From assembly GCA_019638025.1 (NCBI GenBank), contig JAHBUO010000004.1, positions 54,944 through 118,943 on the forward strand: DNA of 64,000 nt. Reading direction: 5' to 3'. Within the stretch, counting starts at the first letter, position 1; each line of letters opens with the position of its first letter. Of this stretch, positions 1-9,173 are shown in pieces. The notes beneath the pieces were generated by a model that saw only the letters and a list, made by a program, of their open reading frames with translations, was not told where the DNA came from and did no database searches. The position numbers and the translations under genes were made by a program. This stretch comes from Ignavibacteriaceae bacterium (GTDB lineage Bacteria > Bacteroidota > Ignavibacteria > Ignavibacteriales > Ignavibacteriaceae).

Positions 1-1374
1 AGCATCACCTAATCCTTTATTCTTAATACTCGAAATATTCATTTGAATATTTTGATCACCGGGATTAAAATATTGTCTATCATAAGCTACATTATTTAAT
101 TTAACATATTCACCGGCAACATAGGCGTAATACAGATTCGGAAGAACATTTTCTTGTGCAAGCGGGAATATTCTACTTTGTGCAGGCCAAAATCCATCAC
201 TTGAAGAGCCAACCTCCGGAGTCATTGCAAATATTTTTCCTTGTTGGGGAATATTTCCGTCATACATATAGTCATCACTATTACCGCGTGTAGAATAGCC
301 AACGGTTTGAACATCGGTTCCCGGTAAGTAACCATTATATGCAACCATATCACCGGCAAATTCACGAAAGATTGCTGAATCGGGTGTTTCCATACCTAAC
401 GCACCATAAGGATAAATCAGTAGGTTACTGTAAGTATGATAATTAAGAGCATTTTTAAAATTTCGGGAGATAATGAAGTTACGATAATTTTGAGTTTCAG
501 GTTCGGAAAATGGTGAGGGTCCTCTATAAGTATCGGAAGAAGGAGTAGTACTTGAACCACCATTAGGTGCGTTCCAATAGTTTTCGGGTCCAAAATTTCT
601 GTTTAAATCAATACCATAACTACCGATGTTATTTTTTCTGTTTTTCCTCCACATTCCACCCCCTGAAGGTGAATTTATTTGATTGTAATAGTATCCATCC
701 GGATTTAATATCGGTATAAAATACATCTCTCTATTATTTACAAGGTAAGTTACCTCAGGATTTGTCCCATAGTTTTCGAGAAGATAGTACATGAAGTATA
801 TCATTTGCATCATAGCTTGAGGTTCTCGAGCATGAATCATTGCTGAGTATAAAACTTCAGGTTCATTTTCATCTATATCAGGATTATCCGATATTTTTAC
901 CATATACATCGGTCGTCCTTCAACAGTATTCCCGATTGATTGTTTTGTAGTTATCAAGTTTGGATAAAGCATTCTCATACTATCAAGTTTTGCAGTTACT
1001 TCTGCAACAGTATAGTATCCCGCCAAAGAACCGTAACCAAAGCCTGTCACACCGAAATTTTCCTTGCTATGGTTTAAAGCTTCAGCTTTTTCAAAATCCG
1101 TAAGTTTGGGAAGTTTTTCAAAATATTCTTTCCAATCATCGATTAGAATTTCAACTTTGTAATTAAGTAACGATAACTGTGAAAATTCTTCTTCGTTTAC
1201 AAAAAGGATGAGTTCGTTATCTTTTGTCCATTCAACATGTTCTAAATCGAAACCAAATTTTATTAAGTCAGATAATTGACTTCTTTCCTGAAATGATATT
1301 TTGATTTGTTTATAGGATTGTGAATACCCGATGGTAGTTAATAGAAGAAAGAGTAAGAGAATCAGCTTGTTCAT
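1..1374 (-). CDS. Secreted M14 zinc carboxypeptidase (C-terminus cut by window edge)
   Basis: This is a peptidase of the M14 carboxypeptidase A/T family, which trims C-terminal residues from peptides outside the cytoplasm. The frame is open for 458 codons from an ATG at 1374 and runs off the left edge, so the protein is partial. A signal peptide ends near Gly-Tyr-Ser-Gln (residue ~19), and a propeptide-like region follows to about residue 115. Zinc ligands are visible as His-Ala-Arg-Glu (His181, Glu184) and a later Asn-Tyr-His-Thr-Tyr. The substrate-binding Leu-Asn-Arg-Asn-Phe motif and the catalytic Glu in Thr-Pro-Glu-Val-Gly are also present, so it looks active. Many FCB relatives carry a T9SS sorting domain at the end of such proteins, but that part lies outside the window. 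Confidence 0.9.
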   Translation of the reverse strand, partial: MNKLILLLFLLLTTIGYSQSYKQIKISFQERSQLSDLIKFGFDLEHVEWTKDNELILFVNEEEFSQLSLLNYKVEILIDDWKEYFEKLPKLTDFEKAEALNHSKENFGVTGFGYGSLAGYYTVAEVTAKLDSMRMLYPNLITTKQSIGNTVEGRPMYMVKISDNPDIDENEPEVLYSAMIHAREPQAMMQMIYFMYYLLENYGTNPEVTYLVNNREMYFIPILNPDGYYYNQINSPSGGGMWRKNRKNNIGSYGIDLNRNFGPENYWNAPNGGSSTTPSSDTYRGPSPFSEPETQNYRNFIISRNFKNALNYHTYSNLLIYPYGALGMETPDSAIFREFAGDMVAYNGYLPGTDVQTVGYSTRGNSDDYMYDGNIPQQGKIFAMTPEVGSSSDGFWPAQSRIFPLAQENVLPNLYYAYVAGEYVKLNNVAYDRQYFNPGDQNIQMNISSIKNKGLGDA

Positions 1375-1577
1375 GTTTGACGCCTTTAAATAAAAATTTA
1401 AGTATAAAAAATAGAGTATTTGAATTAAAGATGCTGAAATAATTTCATCAGGCGATACATCTCCCTATCAGTAAATTAGTCCTTATAAATATTTGATTAG
1501 ATATTTTAAACATTATACGTAATATTTATTGAATGAATTTTTATATTTGATAATAAAAAAATAATCTGAAGGATTAG

Positions 1578-2669
1578 TTGGCAGAGTTCAAATTATTTAA
1601 GAGCATTTATCATTTGTATTCGAATGATCTTTCTTATTCGGAATTCGAAAGACTCATAAAGCGTGAAGCTCCGGAAATTTATGCTTTCTATTCTGCCGAG
1701 CTTACACCTCTCGATTTATCAAAGAACAAGGTTTCCGGGACACTTACATTTCTTAAAAATCTGTTTGTTGCCTTCTTAATGAAGTTAAGTCCGGTACGCA
1801 GAATTATTTATTCAATGTCTTTATTTTTTTTCTTCTATGGTTATTTATATGGAATGTGGGGTTGGAGTACACTTGCCTTTGTTCTAATTAATGGATTGCT
1901 TGCTTTTGAACTTGCAGATAAGCTTTCTGCTAGAGACGAACTTAACATTGCGCGAAAAATTCAGTCCAATCTGATGCCAAAATCCCCACCTAAACTTATT
2001 AAATATGATATAGCCTGCTATAGCGAAACTGCTAAAGAAGTTGGTGGAGATTATTATGATTTTATTTCAATGAATAATGATAACAATCACTATTTGGTGA
2101 TTGTCGGAGATATTTCAGGTAAAGGAATGGCTGCAGCAATCTATATGGTTCAGGTTCAAGCTATTCTTCATCACTTAATAAATTTTAATTCGGAGTTAAA
2201 ACAGATTTTAGTTCAGTTGAATAAAAATCTGTACAGAATACTTAAAAGAGAGTTTTTCTTTACTTCCGGAGTTGTTTCACTCTCAAACAGTAATGAATTA
2301 ACTATTTGCAGAGCAGGACATATGCCTTTCATCTTTTATTCAACTCTCGAAAAAAAATGTACTAAACTTACACCACAGGGAATCGGTCTGGGCTTAACAG
2401 ATAAGACCATTTTTAACGATTCACTTAAATCAGACAACTTAGAGATGAATACAGGTGACATACTCCTAATTTTTACCGATGGTGTTACTGAAACAATGAA
2501 TAACTATAAACAACAGTTTGGTGAAGAACGACTTCTAAATCTTATTGAAAGAAATGCACAAAAATCTGCTAAGGAAATTGAAATCGCATTACTTAGAGAG
2601 ATCAATTTATTTAAGAGAGATGCTTCGCCACATGACGATTTAACATTCGTTATTTTAAAAGCTAATTAA
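1578..2669 (+). CDS. Membrane-anchored SpoIIE/RsbU-type serine phosphatase
   Basis: A PP2C-like phosphatase of the SpoIIE/RsbU class, which typically dephosphorylates anti-anti-sigma (STAS) proteins in partner-switching regulation. Residues ~60-112 are hydrophobic and probably form two membrane segments. The catalytic domain covers ~118-363, with Gly-Gly-Asp-Tyr-Tyr-Asp (156-161), Gly-Asp-Ile-Ser-Gly-Lys-Gly (177-183) and Thr-Asp-Gly-Val-Thr-Glu near residue 298 as metal-binding motifs. The start is a TTG preceded at 5 nt by a GAAGG ribosome site, and no ATG lies nearby in frame. No STAS or anti-sigma kinase gene is adjacent, so its partner must be elsewhere. The N-terminal 60 residues match no domain I recognise. 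Confidence 0.88.
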   Translation: MAEFKLFKSIYHLYSNDLSYSEFERLIKREAPEIYAFYSAELTPLDLSKNKVSGTLTFLKNLFVAFLMKLSPVRRIIYSMSLFFFFYGYLYGMWGWSTLAFVLINGLLAFELADKLSARDELNIARKIQSNLMPKSPPKLIKYDIACYSETAKEVGGDYYDFISMNNDNNHYLVIVGDISGKGMAAAIYMVQVQAILHHLINFNSELKQILVQLNKNLYRILKREFFFTSGVVSLSNSNELTICRAGHMPFIFYSTLEKKCTKLTPQGIGLGLTDKTIFNDSLKSDNLEMNTGDILLIFTDGVTETMNNYKQQFGEERLLNLIERNAQKSAKEIEIALLREINLFKRDASPHDDLTFVILKAN

Positions 2670-2703
2670 TATTGGTTTCTACTACAATTGAAGGGATTTG
2701 AGC

Positions 2704-3426
2704 ATGATTAAAAATAATTTGTTGCGGTTTCTTTTTCTTACTCTAATTTTTATAAGCAATGGTATGGCTCAAAATAATAACGACTGTAATCTAGAAAAAG
2801 TTTTAAATAAAGAGATTATTTGTTCTGTTGAAGTTCCTTACTTACAATACCTTCCGGAAAACTATTCGCATGAGGGAGAGGCTTTTCCACTACTTATATT
2901 TCTTCATGGTTCCGGCGAGCGAGGTACTGAACTTAAAAAAGTTAAGGCACACGGACCTCCTAAATTAATTGCAGAAGGGAAAGAATTTCCGTTTATTGTT
3001 ATATCACCTCAATGTCCCGAAAACAGATGGTGGGATATTAAAGAGCTTAATCTCCTATTAGATAATTTAATTGAAACATTAAATATTGATAAAAGAAGAA
3101 TTTATCTAACCGGTTTATCAATGGGTGGTTACGGAACTTGGGCTTGGGCAGAAAGTAGTCCGAATCGATTTGCGGCAATTGCGCCTGTATGTGGTGGTGG
3201 AAATCCATTAACAATTTCAAAAATTGGAAAGATGCCTGTTTGGGCATTTCACGGTGCAAAGGATTTTGTAGTACCTGTAGCTGAATCGGAAAGATTAATT
3301 GAAAAACTTAAAACTTTAAACTCTGATGTTCAATTAACAATATATCCCGAAGCCGGACATGATTCTTGGACAGAAACTTACAATAATGAAAAGTTATATG
3401 AATGGTTTTTAACTCACTCTAAATAG
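2704..3426 (+). CDS. Secreted alpha/beta-hydrolase (PHB depolymerase/esterase-like)
   Basis: A secreted alpha/beta-hydrolase similar to bacterial phospholipase/carboxylesterase and polyhydroxybutyrate-depolymerase-like esterases. The catalytic triad can be read as Ser139 in Gly-Leu-Ser-Met-Gly-Gly, Asp187 in Gly-Ala-Lys-Asp, and His219 in Gly-His-Asp-Ser-Trp. An oxyanion-type His-Gly-Ser-Gly-Glu-Arg-Gly loop precedes the nucleophile. An N-terminal signal peptide ends near Met-Ala-Gln. I chose the ATG at 2704 over a TTG at 2698 because the AAGGGA ribosome site (2691-2696) is 7 nt from the ATG and only 1 nt from the TTG. The substrate is unknown; it may act on surface or environmental esters. 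Confidence 0.87.
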   Translation: MIKNNLLRFLFLTLIFISNGMAQNNNDCNLEKVLNKEIICSVEVPYLQYLPENYSHEGEAFPLLIFLHGSGERGTELKKVKAHGPPKLIAEGKEFPFIVISPQCPENRWWDIKELNLLLDNLIETLNIDKRRIYLTGLSMGGYGTWAWAESSPNRFAAIAPVCGGGNPLTISKIGKMPVWAFHGAKDFVVPVAESERLIEKLKTLNSDVQLTIYPEAGHDSWTETYNNEKLYEWFLTHSK

Positions 3427-3437
3427 TTAGCTGAAAT

Positions 3438-3755
3438 ATGAAATCTGTTAGTACCAAATCAAAAAAAACGAAGAATATCCCAATAAAGTTTGATAAGGAT
3501 AATTTCTTTTTGTTCTTCGGAATTGGAATTGTAATGGTTCCGCTCGGGGCTTTATTAATGTATGCAACTCTAATTATATCAGAAGATGAAACATTAATAT
3601 CACAATTATCAAATATTGAAAATGTATTGCCGGAAGGATTTAAAGGTTGGATTGCATTAATTCTGGGAGGTTTGTTCGTTCTGTTTGGTTTATTCTTATT
3701 GCTGATGAGTCTACAGATATTCTTGAAATTCATGAAACAGAAAATGAAGCTTTAA
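3438..3755 (+). CDS. Small membrane protein of unknown function
   Basis: A 105-residue protein with a basic N-terminus and two strong hydrophobic segments at about residues 24-48 and 70-95, separated by a short acidic stretch. It ends with a basic tail. I recognise no family. It starts 11 nt after the esterase stop and stops 19 nt before the next gene, so it probably belongs to the same transcript. Its reverse strand also has an open frame of similar length, but the plus-strand frame gives a sensible membrane protein and fits the gene direction. Confidence 0.65.
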   Translation: MKSVSTKSKKTKNIPIKFDKDNFFLFFGIGIVMVPLGALLMYATLIISEDETLISQLSNIENVLPEGFKGWIALILGGLFVLFGLFLLLMSLQIFLKFMKQKMKL

Positions 3756-3774
3756 TCGGATTAGAGAGTATATT

Positions 3775-4683
3775 ATGAACAAACATTATTTGTCCATTTT
3801 TATTGTAATTTTATTTTCGACAAGCACTCAAAATTTAATTGCACAAGTTGAGTTAAGCAATCAAATCTGGTTTGATCAAAATTATTCTAAAGCAATAATC
3901 GCTGAAGTTGATGAATCAGAATTATATGAAGCAACTTTTTACAATCACTCTTATCTACATTCGTTTATTTGGAGCTACGGATTTAAGACTCCTGCGTTTG
4001 TAGTAGTATCTCAAAACTCAAAATGGAGAATTGGAAACTTTGAAGGCGTTGACCCTGAGCTGAAATCGAAAGCGTTTCTTATTCAAAAAGGAGAAAAAGT
4101 TAAGTCCCTTTGGGAGCTAACCACTAATTCAGACAAGGGGGAAATCTTCGATGAATTCTATAAAACAACTTGGGTTGGATGTTGTGGTACTATTTCTAAT
4201 TCAACGCTTTATAATTTGTTAAACGGAACTAAAATATTAGAGTTCACCGAACCTGTTCTCTCTTTCAAAGTTTTTAATACCTCTCCTTCCGTTGAGAGAT
4301 TAATCGGTTTTAAAAATTCATTCACTGAATTGAAGGAAGTTTATGAAGAAGAACCTTTTTATATCGGAACAATCACATATTCGTCAAGAAGTTCTGTTAT
4401 ATCAAAGTTAGCGGTTTATAATAACAATAATGCAGACGATCCGATGTTTCCTTCCTCAATAGAATTTGTAAGCATGAAGTATGCAGATAAAATTAGCGAG
4501 GAAGGTAAAATAATATCTCTTTTTAGTGATAATGGAAATTCTGATAAAAATATTTTTTCTGATTTCGAAGTACAAATAACTTTCGACCAAATCGACGAGC
4601 CGTTGATTGTAAAAGTAAATCAAGACAATCTCTCTTTCGATTCTAAGCTGAATAAAGGTTATAAAGTTAAAAGGATTAAGTGA
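3775..4683 (+). CDS. Hypothetical secreted protein
   Basis: A 302-residue protein with a clear signal peptide ending at Leu-Ile-Ala-Gln (residue ~24). The mature part has no membrane segment, no recognisable catalytic motif and no T9SS sorting tail. It contains a vicinal Cys-Cys pair in a Val-Gly-Cys-Cys-Gly-Thr segment near residue 138, which is unusual for a secreted protein. It is 19 nt downstream of the small membrane protein gene, and its stop lies only 5 bp from the stop of the convergent polysaccharide operon. No function can be assigned from sequence alone. Confidence 0.7.
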   Translation: MNKHYLSIFIVILFSTSTQNLIAQVELSNQIWFDQNYSKAIIAEVDESELYEATFYNHSYLHSFIWSYGFKTPAFVVVSQNSKWRIGNFEGVDPELKSKAFLIQKGEKVKSLWELTTNSDKGEIFDEFYKTTWVGCCGTISNSTLYNLLNGTKILEFTEPVLSFKVFNTSPSVERLIGFKNSFTELKEVYEEEPFYIGTITYSSRSSVISKLAVYNNNNADDPMFPSSIEFVSMKYADKISEEGKIISLFSDNGNSDKNIFSDFEVQITFDQIDEPLIVKVNQDNLSFDSKLNKGYKVKRIK

Positions 4684-4688
4684 TAGGA

Positions 4689-6086
4689 CTAAAAGCCTTT
4701 TGTATCAGCTTTAATCATTTGCCATGCTGTTAAGAAAATAATTTGTAAGTCAAGACTGAAAGACCAGTTTTCGATATACCAAATGTCATGCTCAATTCTT
4801 TTAATTGTTCGTCTCCTTTGCTCTTCTTCATCAAGAACATCTCCACGCAAACCATGAACTTGAGCCCATCCCGTTAAGCCTGGTCTCACTATATGCCTCA
4901 ATTTTATTTCATCATAGAGCTCAGAATAAGCATTGTTAAAAGCAATAGGATGTGGACGAGGACCAACAAATGACATATCTCCCAATAGAATATTAAATAT
5001 TTGTGGTAACTCATCGATGTTTGATTTTCGCAAAAACTTTCCGATTCCGGTAATTCGAGAATCTTCTCTCGTAGTCGGTACAAACTTATTGTCATCCGAG
5101 TTCAACCTCATAGTTCGGAACTTAAAACATTTAAATATTTTATTCCCTTTTCCAATTCTATCTTGTATAAAAAAAGCAGGACCCTTTGAAGATAATTTTA
5201 TCATTATAACTAAAATTGGAAACAACCAACTGCTAATTGTAATTAAGAATAGTAATGAGAATACGAGGTCGAAAGTTCGTTTAACAAACCGCCACTGCAA
5301 TTCAGCTAACGGTTCTTGTCTAACACTTATAATCGGGAAATTACCCACCATACTAAGTTGGAATTTTTTAGATACAAATCGAAAATAATCCGGAATTATA
5401 TGGGTTCGCACTGCATTTGTGTTGCAGACTTTTATTATTTCATTCAATTTGTTAGAAGCATCAGCAGGTAAAGCAATGATAACTTCTTCAACATTATGAC
5501 TTTTTATTTTGTCTCCCAATTGATTTGTATTACCTATTACTAATGTGCTATCGTCCTCTTTGTAGTCATCAACAAACCCGATAAAATTTAATCCGAAATC
5601 AGGATTTACTCTTATCATTTCAGAAAAACTTCGACCAACTTCTCCCGCTCCTATTATAATAGTGTTTCTAAGATTTTTTCCTTTTGCACGCAACGAAGAA
5701 AGAATTTTTCGAAAAAGAATAGTCCGCAAACCGACTGCGCTCAATAAAAGCGAAATGTAAATAACTATGAAATTTCTGGTAAACAAATCTTCTTTTGCCG
5801 AAAAAATAAAAATGATTGCTGCAATAATCTGCACTAAAGAATTCTTGGTAAGATTAATTAGCTGATAGGAAATATCTCGTAGTCCGGTTTCATCATAGAA
5901 TCTAAATATTGCCGATGTGAAAAACCAAAGAATGTTCAGCATCAACAATAGAATGAACATATAATTCCTCAAAAGTAATATTTCATATGATTGCGCAAGA
6001 GTTGCAGCTATCAGAAATGATAAGTTGAGGATTATTAAATCTGTTAAAATCCTAAAGTTGTGAATCGATTTCTTATTGACAATCAA
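4689..6086 (-). CDS. Undecaprenyl-phosphate glycosyl-1-phosphate transferase (WcaJ/WbaP family)
   Basis: This is an exopolysaccharide polyprenyl glycosylphosphotransferase, which puts the first sugar-1-phosphate onto undecaprenyl phosphate to start a repeat unit at the inner membrane. The N-terminal half has about four hydrophobic segments (residues ~10-125). A CoA-binding-like Rossmann domain follows (Gly-Ala-Gly-Glu-Val-Gly near residue 147), then a further membrane hairpin at ~275-297. The C-terminal transferase domain has the typical Lys-Phe-Arg-Thr-Met, Asp-Glu-Leu-Pro-Gln and Val-Gly-Pro-Arg-Pro motifs. Length (465 aa) is normal for the family. It is the last gene of the minus-strand polysaccharide operon. 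The sugar it transfers cannot be read from sequence. Confidence 0.93.
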   Translation of the reverse strand: MIVNKKSIHNFRILTDLIILNLSFLIAATLAQSYEILLLRNYMFILLLMLNILWFFTSAIFRFYDETGLRDISYQLINLTKNSLVQIIAAIIFIFSAKEDLFTRNFIVIYISLLLSAVGLRTILFRKILSSLRAKGKNLRNTIIIGAGEVGRSFSEMIRVNPDFGLNFIGFVDDYKEDDSTLVIGNTNQLGDKIKSHNVEEVIIALPADASNKLNEIIKVCNTNAVRTHIIPDYFRFVSKKFQLSMVGNFPIISVRQEPLAELQWRFVKRTFDLVFSLLFLITISSWLFPILVIMIKLSSKGPAFFIQDRIGKGNKIFKCFKFRTMRLNSDDNKFVPTTREDSRITGIGKFLRKSNIDELPQIFNILLGDMSFVGPRPHPIAFNNAYSELYDEIKLRHIVRPGLTGWAQVHGLRGDVLDEEEQRRRTIKRIEHDIWYIENWSFSLDLQIIFLTAWQMIKADTKGF

Positions 6087-6088
6087 GA

Positions 6089-7216
6089 CTAAGCTCTTCC
6101 GTTATTGAAAGAACTAAACTTTAACTCAACATACTCGCTTATTTCCTTTTCAAAACGAGTACGGGAATATTTTTGCGCAGAGAGTGAAATAGCATTCGGA
6201 TTAAATTTATCAATACTTTGCTCGAAATCATGAATCGCTGTTCTCAATGAGATTTCATTTTGATGATTGTAATGAATACCATTTTGTTTATGAATAATCG
6301 TTTCGGCAGTTCCTCCATAATTTAGCGCTATTACCGGAGTTCCGCATGAAAGTGCTTCAACAACTGTTATTCCGAAATCTTCATCTGCAGCAAACACAAA
6401 AGCTTTTGCTCGTTGCATATATGCTACTAAACTCTTTCCCGATTGATAGCCTAGAAATTCAATATTTGGAGTTGCGATCTTTTTAAGACTACTTAATTCA
6501 GGACCATCACCTATTATTACTAACTTTTTATTTTTTAACTCTGAGAATGCTTTTACAATGACATCTATCTTCTTGTAACTAACTAATCTGGAGGCAGTTA
6601 AATAGTAATCATCTTTGTTTTCATGGAGCGGAAATAGCTCAACATCAACCGGGGGATAAATTACATCAGCATCTCTGTTGTAAATTTTCTTAATTCTTCT
6701 TGCAACATATTTAGAATTCGCAATGAAGTAATCGACACGGTTTGAGCTTGCGACATCCCAAATTCTTATTTTATGCAAAATATATTTTACCAAAAAAGCC
6801 TTTAGTCCCTTGTCTAATTTAGCTTCTCGCATATACTGATAATACAAATCCCAAGCGTACCTCATCGGAGTATGACAATAAGAAATATGCAATTGATTTG
6901 AATTAGTTAAAACCCCTTTAGCAACTGCATGCGAACTTGATATAATTATGTCATAAGCGGATAAATCGTGCTGTTCAACTGCATAAGGAAAGAGTGGGAG
7001 CATCGACCTAAATATTTTCCTCGCAAAAGGAAGATTCTGAATAAAAGATGTATGAGGTTTTTTACCCTTCAATATCTGAAAGAGTTCTTCATCTGAGAGA
7101 AAGTTCACCAATGCAAAAACATCAGCTTCAGGATAAAGAGTATTAAAAGATTCTACACATCTTTCTGAGCCTGCATAACTATCAAACCACTCGTGAACTA
7201 TTGCATACTTTGGCAA
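6089..7216 (-). CDS. Glycosyltransferase family 4
   Basis: A GT-B fold retaining glycosyltransferase of family GT4, 375 aa. The N-terminal acceptor domain opens with a His-Glu-Trp-Phe-Asp segment and contains a Ser-Tyr-Cys-His-Thr-Pro motif common in mannosyltransferase-like GT4 enzymes. The C-terminal donor domain carries the Glu-x7-Glu type motif in the segment Asp-Glu-Asp-Phe-Gly-Ile-Thr-Val-Val-Glu-Ala, followed by Gly-Thr-Pro-Val-Ile-Ala. The stop lies 2 nt before the start of the glycosylphosphotransferase, so the two are co-transcribed. It likely adds one sugar of the surface polysaccharide repeat unit on the cytoplasmic face. The sugar is unknown. Confidence 0.92.
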   Translation of the reverse strand: MPKYAIVHEWFDSYAGSERCVESFNTLYPEADVFALVNFLSDEELFQILKGKKPHTSFIQNLPFARKIFRSMLPLFPYAVEQHDLSAYDIIISSSHAVAKGVLTNSNQLHISYCHTPMRYAWDLYYQYMREAKLDKGLKAFLVKYILHKIRIWDVASSNRVDYFIANSKYVARRIKKIYNRDADVIYPPVDVELFPLHENKDDYYLTASRLVSYKKIDVIVKAFSELKNKKLVIIGDGPELSSLKKIATPNIEFLGYQSGKSLVAYMQRAKAFVFAADEDFGITVVEALSCGTPVIALNYGGTAETIIHKQNGIHYNHQNEISLRTAIHDFEQSIDKFNPNAISLSAQKYSRTRFEKEISEYVELKFSSFNNGRA

Positions 7217-7231
7217 TTTAATCTCTTCTTA

Positions 7232-8332
7232 TTAATCATGAATACTAAAATAAAGTTTTTCTGTCAGCTCTGCCATTCGTTTAACAGTAAAATTATTTTT
7301 AACTCTCTCTCTTGAAGCGATTGATTGAGAAAGCCATAAATCCTTTTTTTGTTTAAGTTGCAACAAATATTCCACTGATTTTGAAATCCTACTTTCTTCA
7401 TACAAAAAACCGGTTAGATTATGGATAACCGCATCTTTATTGCCCCGAACATTTGTAGCAATTACAGGAACGCCAAACGACATAGCTTCAAGTAAAGCAA
7501 GAGGAAGCCCTTCCCACCTGGAAGTTGAAAGATATACAAATGCCATTTTATAAAATGGACTTACATCTTCCTGAAATCCATGAAAGACAAAATGCGAATT
7601 GTATTTTCGTTTAGTGATTTCATTTTTTATCATATTTTCCGATTCACCGGAACCTATAAGGTGAAATTCGAAATCTTGCAAAAGACCTCTCTCATAAAGT
7701 TCATCAGCTATTTGTATAACAAGTTCGGTGTTTTTCGAATAATCAAATCTTGTTACTGACACAATCCTAAACGGTTTCTTATAATTATAATCGCTATTAA
7801 TCTGCTCCGGAAAATCAACACCATTTTCGATTACAGATAATTTATTTTTGGGTACTAACCTAAGGAGTTCAACGGTTTCCCTCTCTCCATTTGATACAGC
7901 TATTGCTCTATTAGTAAATATCGAAAGGATACGCTCGATTAAAAAGTACAACTGCTTTGATAGTGTTGACTCACGTGGAATATGAATACCATGAAATGTG
8001 TGAATACACTTTGTATTTGTGAGAGCAGAAATTATTCTAGAATATATTCCTGCACCTTTTCCGTGCGAGTGAATTAAATCAATTTTATTTTTAACACAAA
8101 AGTAGATTAACCTAATTACAGCTTTATCCTGAAATTTACGATGTGGGATATTTATCAGATTATTTTCACCAATTACTTCGCTGAATTTAGAATAATAAGG
8201 TTCTTCTTTGGGTGAAGCTATAAAGATAGAAAAATCACTTGGCAAATTTTGAATTAACTTCAAAATGTGTTGTGGACCTCCGCCATAGTCAGCGCGACTT
8301 GTAATCATTAATATTTTTATTTTTTTATTCAA
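7232..8332 (-). CDS. Glycosyltransferase family 4
   Basis: A 366-aa GT4 glycosyltransferase with a glycine-rich N-terminal loop (Asp-Tyr-Gly-Gly-Gly-Pro) and a His-Ser-His-Gly-Lys-Gly segment. The donor-site motif Glu-Gly-Leu-Pro-Leu-Ala-Leu-Leu-Glu-Ala with Gly-Val-Pro-Val-Ile-Ala lies near residues 275-295. It overlaps the upstream GT2 gene by 4 nt (ATGA), which indicates translational coupling, and is followed after 15 nt by the next GT4 gene. The role is addition of a sugar to the lipid-linked repeat unit. Acceptor and donor are not predictable. Confidence 0.92.
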   Translation of the reverse strand: MNKKIKILMITSRADYGGGPQHILKLIQNLPSDFSIFIASPKEEPYYSKFSEVIGENNLINIPHRKFQDKAVIRLIYFCVKNKIDLIHSHGKGAGIYSRIISALTNTKCIHTFHGIHIPRESTLSKQLYFLIERILSIFTNRAIAVSNGERETVELLRLVPKNKLSVIENGVDFPEQINSDYNYKKPFRIVSVTRFDYSKNTELVIQIADELYERGLLQDFEFHLIGSGESENMIKNEITKRKYNSHFVFHGFQEDVSPFYKMAFVYLSTSRWEGLPLALLEAMSFGVPVIATNVRGNKDAVIHNLTGFLYEESRISKSVEYLLQLKQKKDLWLSQSIASRERVKNNFTVKRMAELTEKLYFSIHD

Positions 8333-9168
8333 TTGATATTGACTCTATCTCGGATTGCATAAAAGTTTGCTAATTGATAATTCAGATAATGAATAATATT
8401 TCTTAATAATCGAAAAGCAATATTTCTATTTCGAACAAAGTTATACTTTGGCAACTTTATGTTGAGCTTATCAGATAAGTAGTCAACATTCTTTTGCTTT
8501 GTTTCCCAACTTCCCGAAAACTGATTTTGATGTACTCTGTATAGACAATGTATTCTTGGAATAAAATAATAATCTCCTAACTCACCTAATCTAATCCACA
8601 AATCATAATCTTCAATTTTTAGTTGCGGGTCTTCATCGAAATAGTTGACTTCAATTAATTTTTCTTTCAGAATAATGACTGTTGAAGTCGGAATTGAATT
8701 CCCCTTCGTAATAAGTTCAGTACGAGTTCTAGCCGCTTTGGAGAGTAACGGGAGGACTTCATAAAAGGGAGAGAAGATATTTACGTCTCCAAAAGTTAGA
8801 CTCATCGAATAAAACAATATTGATTTCGGATTATTATTAGCGACTTCAATTTGAACCGCTAATTTATTGGTTGTCCATAAATCATCCCCATCAAGAAATG
8901 CGATGTATTCACCTTTAGCAAGTTTAATCCCAACATTTCTTGTAACAGATGGTCTGCCAGCATGTTCAATTTGATGGAAGCTAATTTTCTTTTCTGATTT
9001 AATCATATTTTCGACAACATATTTAGTGTCATCAGTTGAACCATCATCGACAATTATTATTTCAAATTTCTGATAAGTTTGGTTTAATACTGATTTTACA
9101 GTATCAGCAATATACTTACCGGAGTTATAAGTTGTAATGATAACTGAAACGAGTGGACTTGTATTCAT
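8329..9168 (-). CDS. Glycosyltransferase family 2
   Basis: A GT-A fold inverting glycosyltransferase of family GT2, 279 aa. The N-terminal Ser-Val-Ile-Ile-Thr-Thr-Tyr-Asn motif, Asp-Asp-Gly-Ser-Thr-Asp (41-46) for nucleotide binding, and the metal-binding Asp-Gly-Asp (93-95) are all present. A later Glu-Asp-Tyr-Asp-Leu-Trp segment supplies the probable catalytic acidic residue. There is no C-terminal membrane segment, so the enzyme is probably soluble or peripheral. It overlaps the downstream GT4 gene by 4 nt and sits 5 nt after the DUF268 gene. It should add one sugar residue to the repeat unit. Confidence 0.92.
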   Translation of the reverse strand: MNTSPLVSVIITTYNSGKYIADTVKSVLNQTYQKFEIIIVDDGSTDDTKYVVENMIKSEKKISFHQIEHAGRPSVTRNVGIKLAKGEYIAFLDGDDLWTTNKLAVQIEVANNNPKSILFYSMSLTFGDVNIFSPFYEVLPLLSKAARTRTELITKGNSIPTSTVIILKEKLIEVNYFDEDPQLKIEDYDLWIRLGELGDYYFIPRIHCLYRVHQNQFSGSWETKQKNVDYLSDKLNIKLPKYNFVRNRNIAFRLLRNIIHYLNYQLANFYAIRDRVNIN

Positions 9169-9173
9169 TTCGA

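Noticed and set aside
3419..3733. Minus-strand frame opposite the small membrane protein gene
   Set aside because: Its translation has low complexity with no membrane or domain pattern, and the plus-strand frame matches the direction and spacing of its neighbours.
4904..5388. Open frames in other phases within the glycosylphosphotransferase gene
   Set aside because: They lie inside a well-supported gene, show no domain signature and look like shadow frames.
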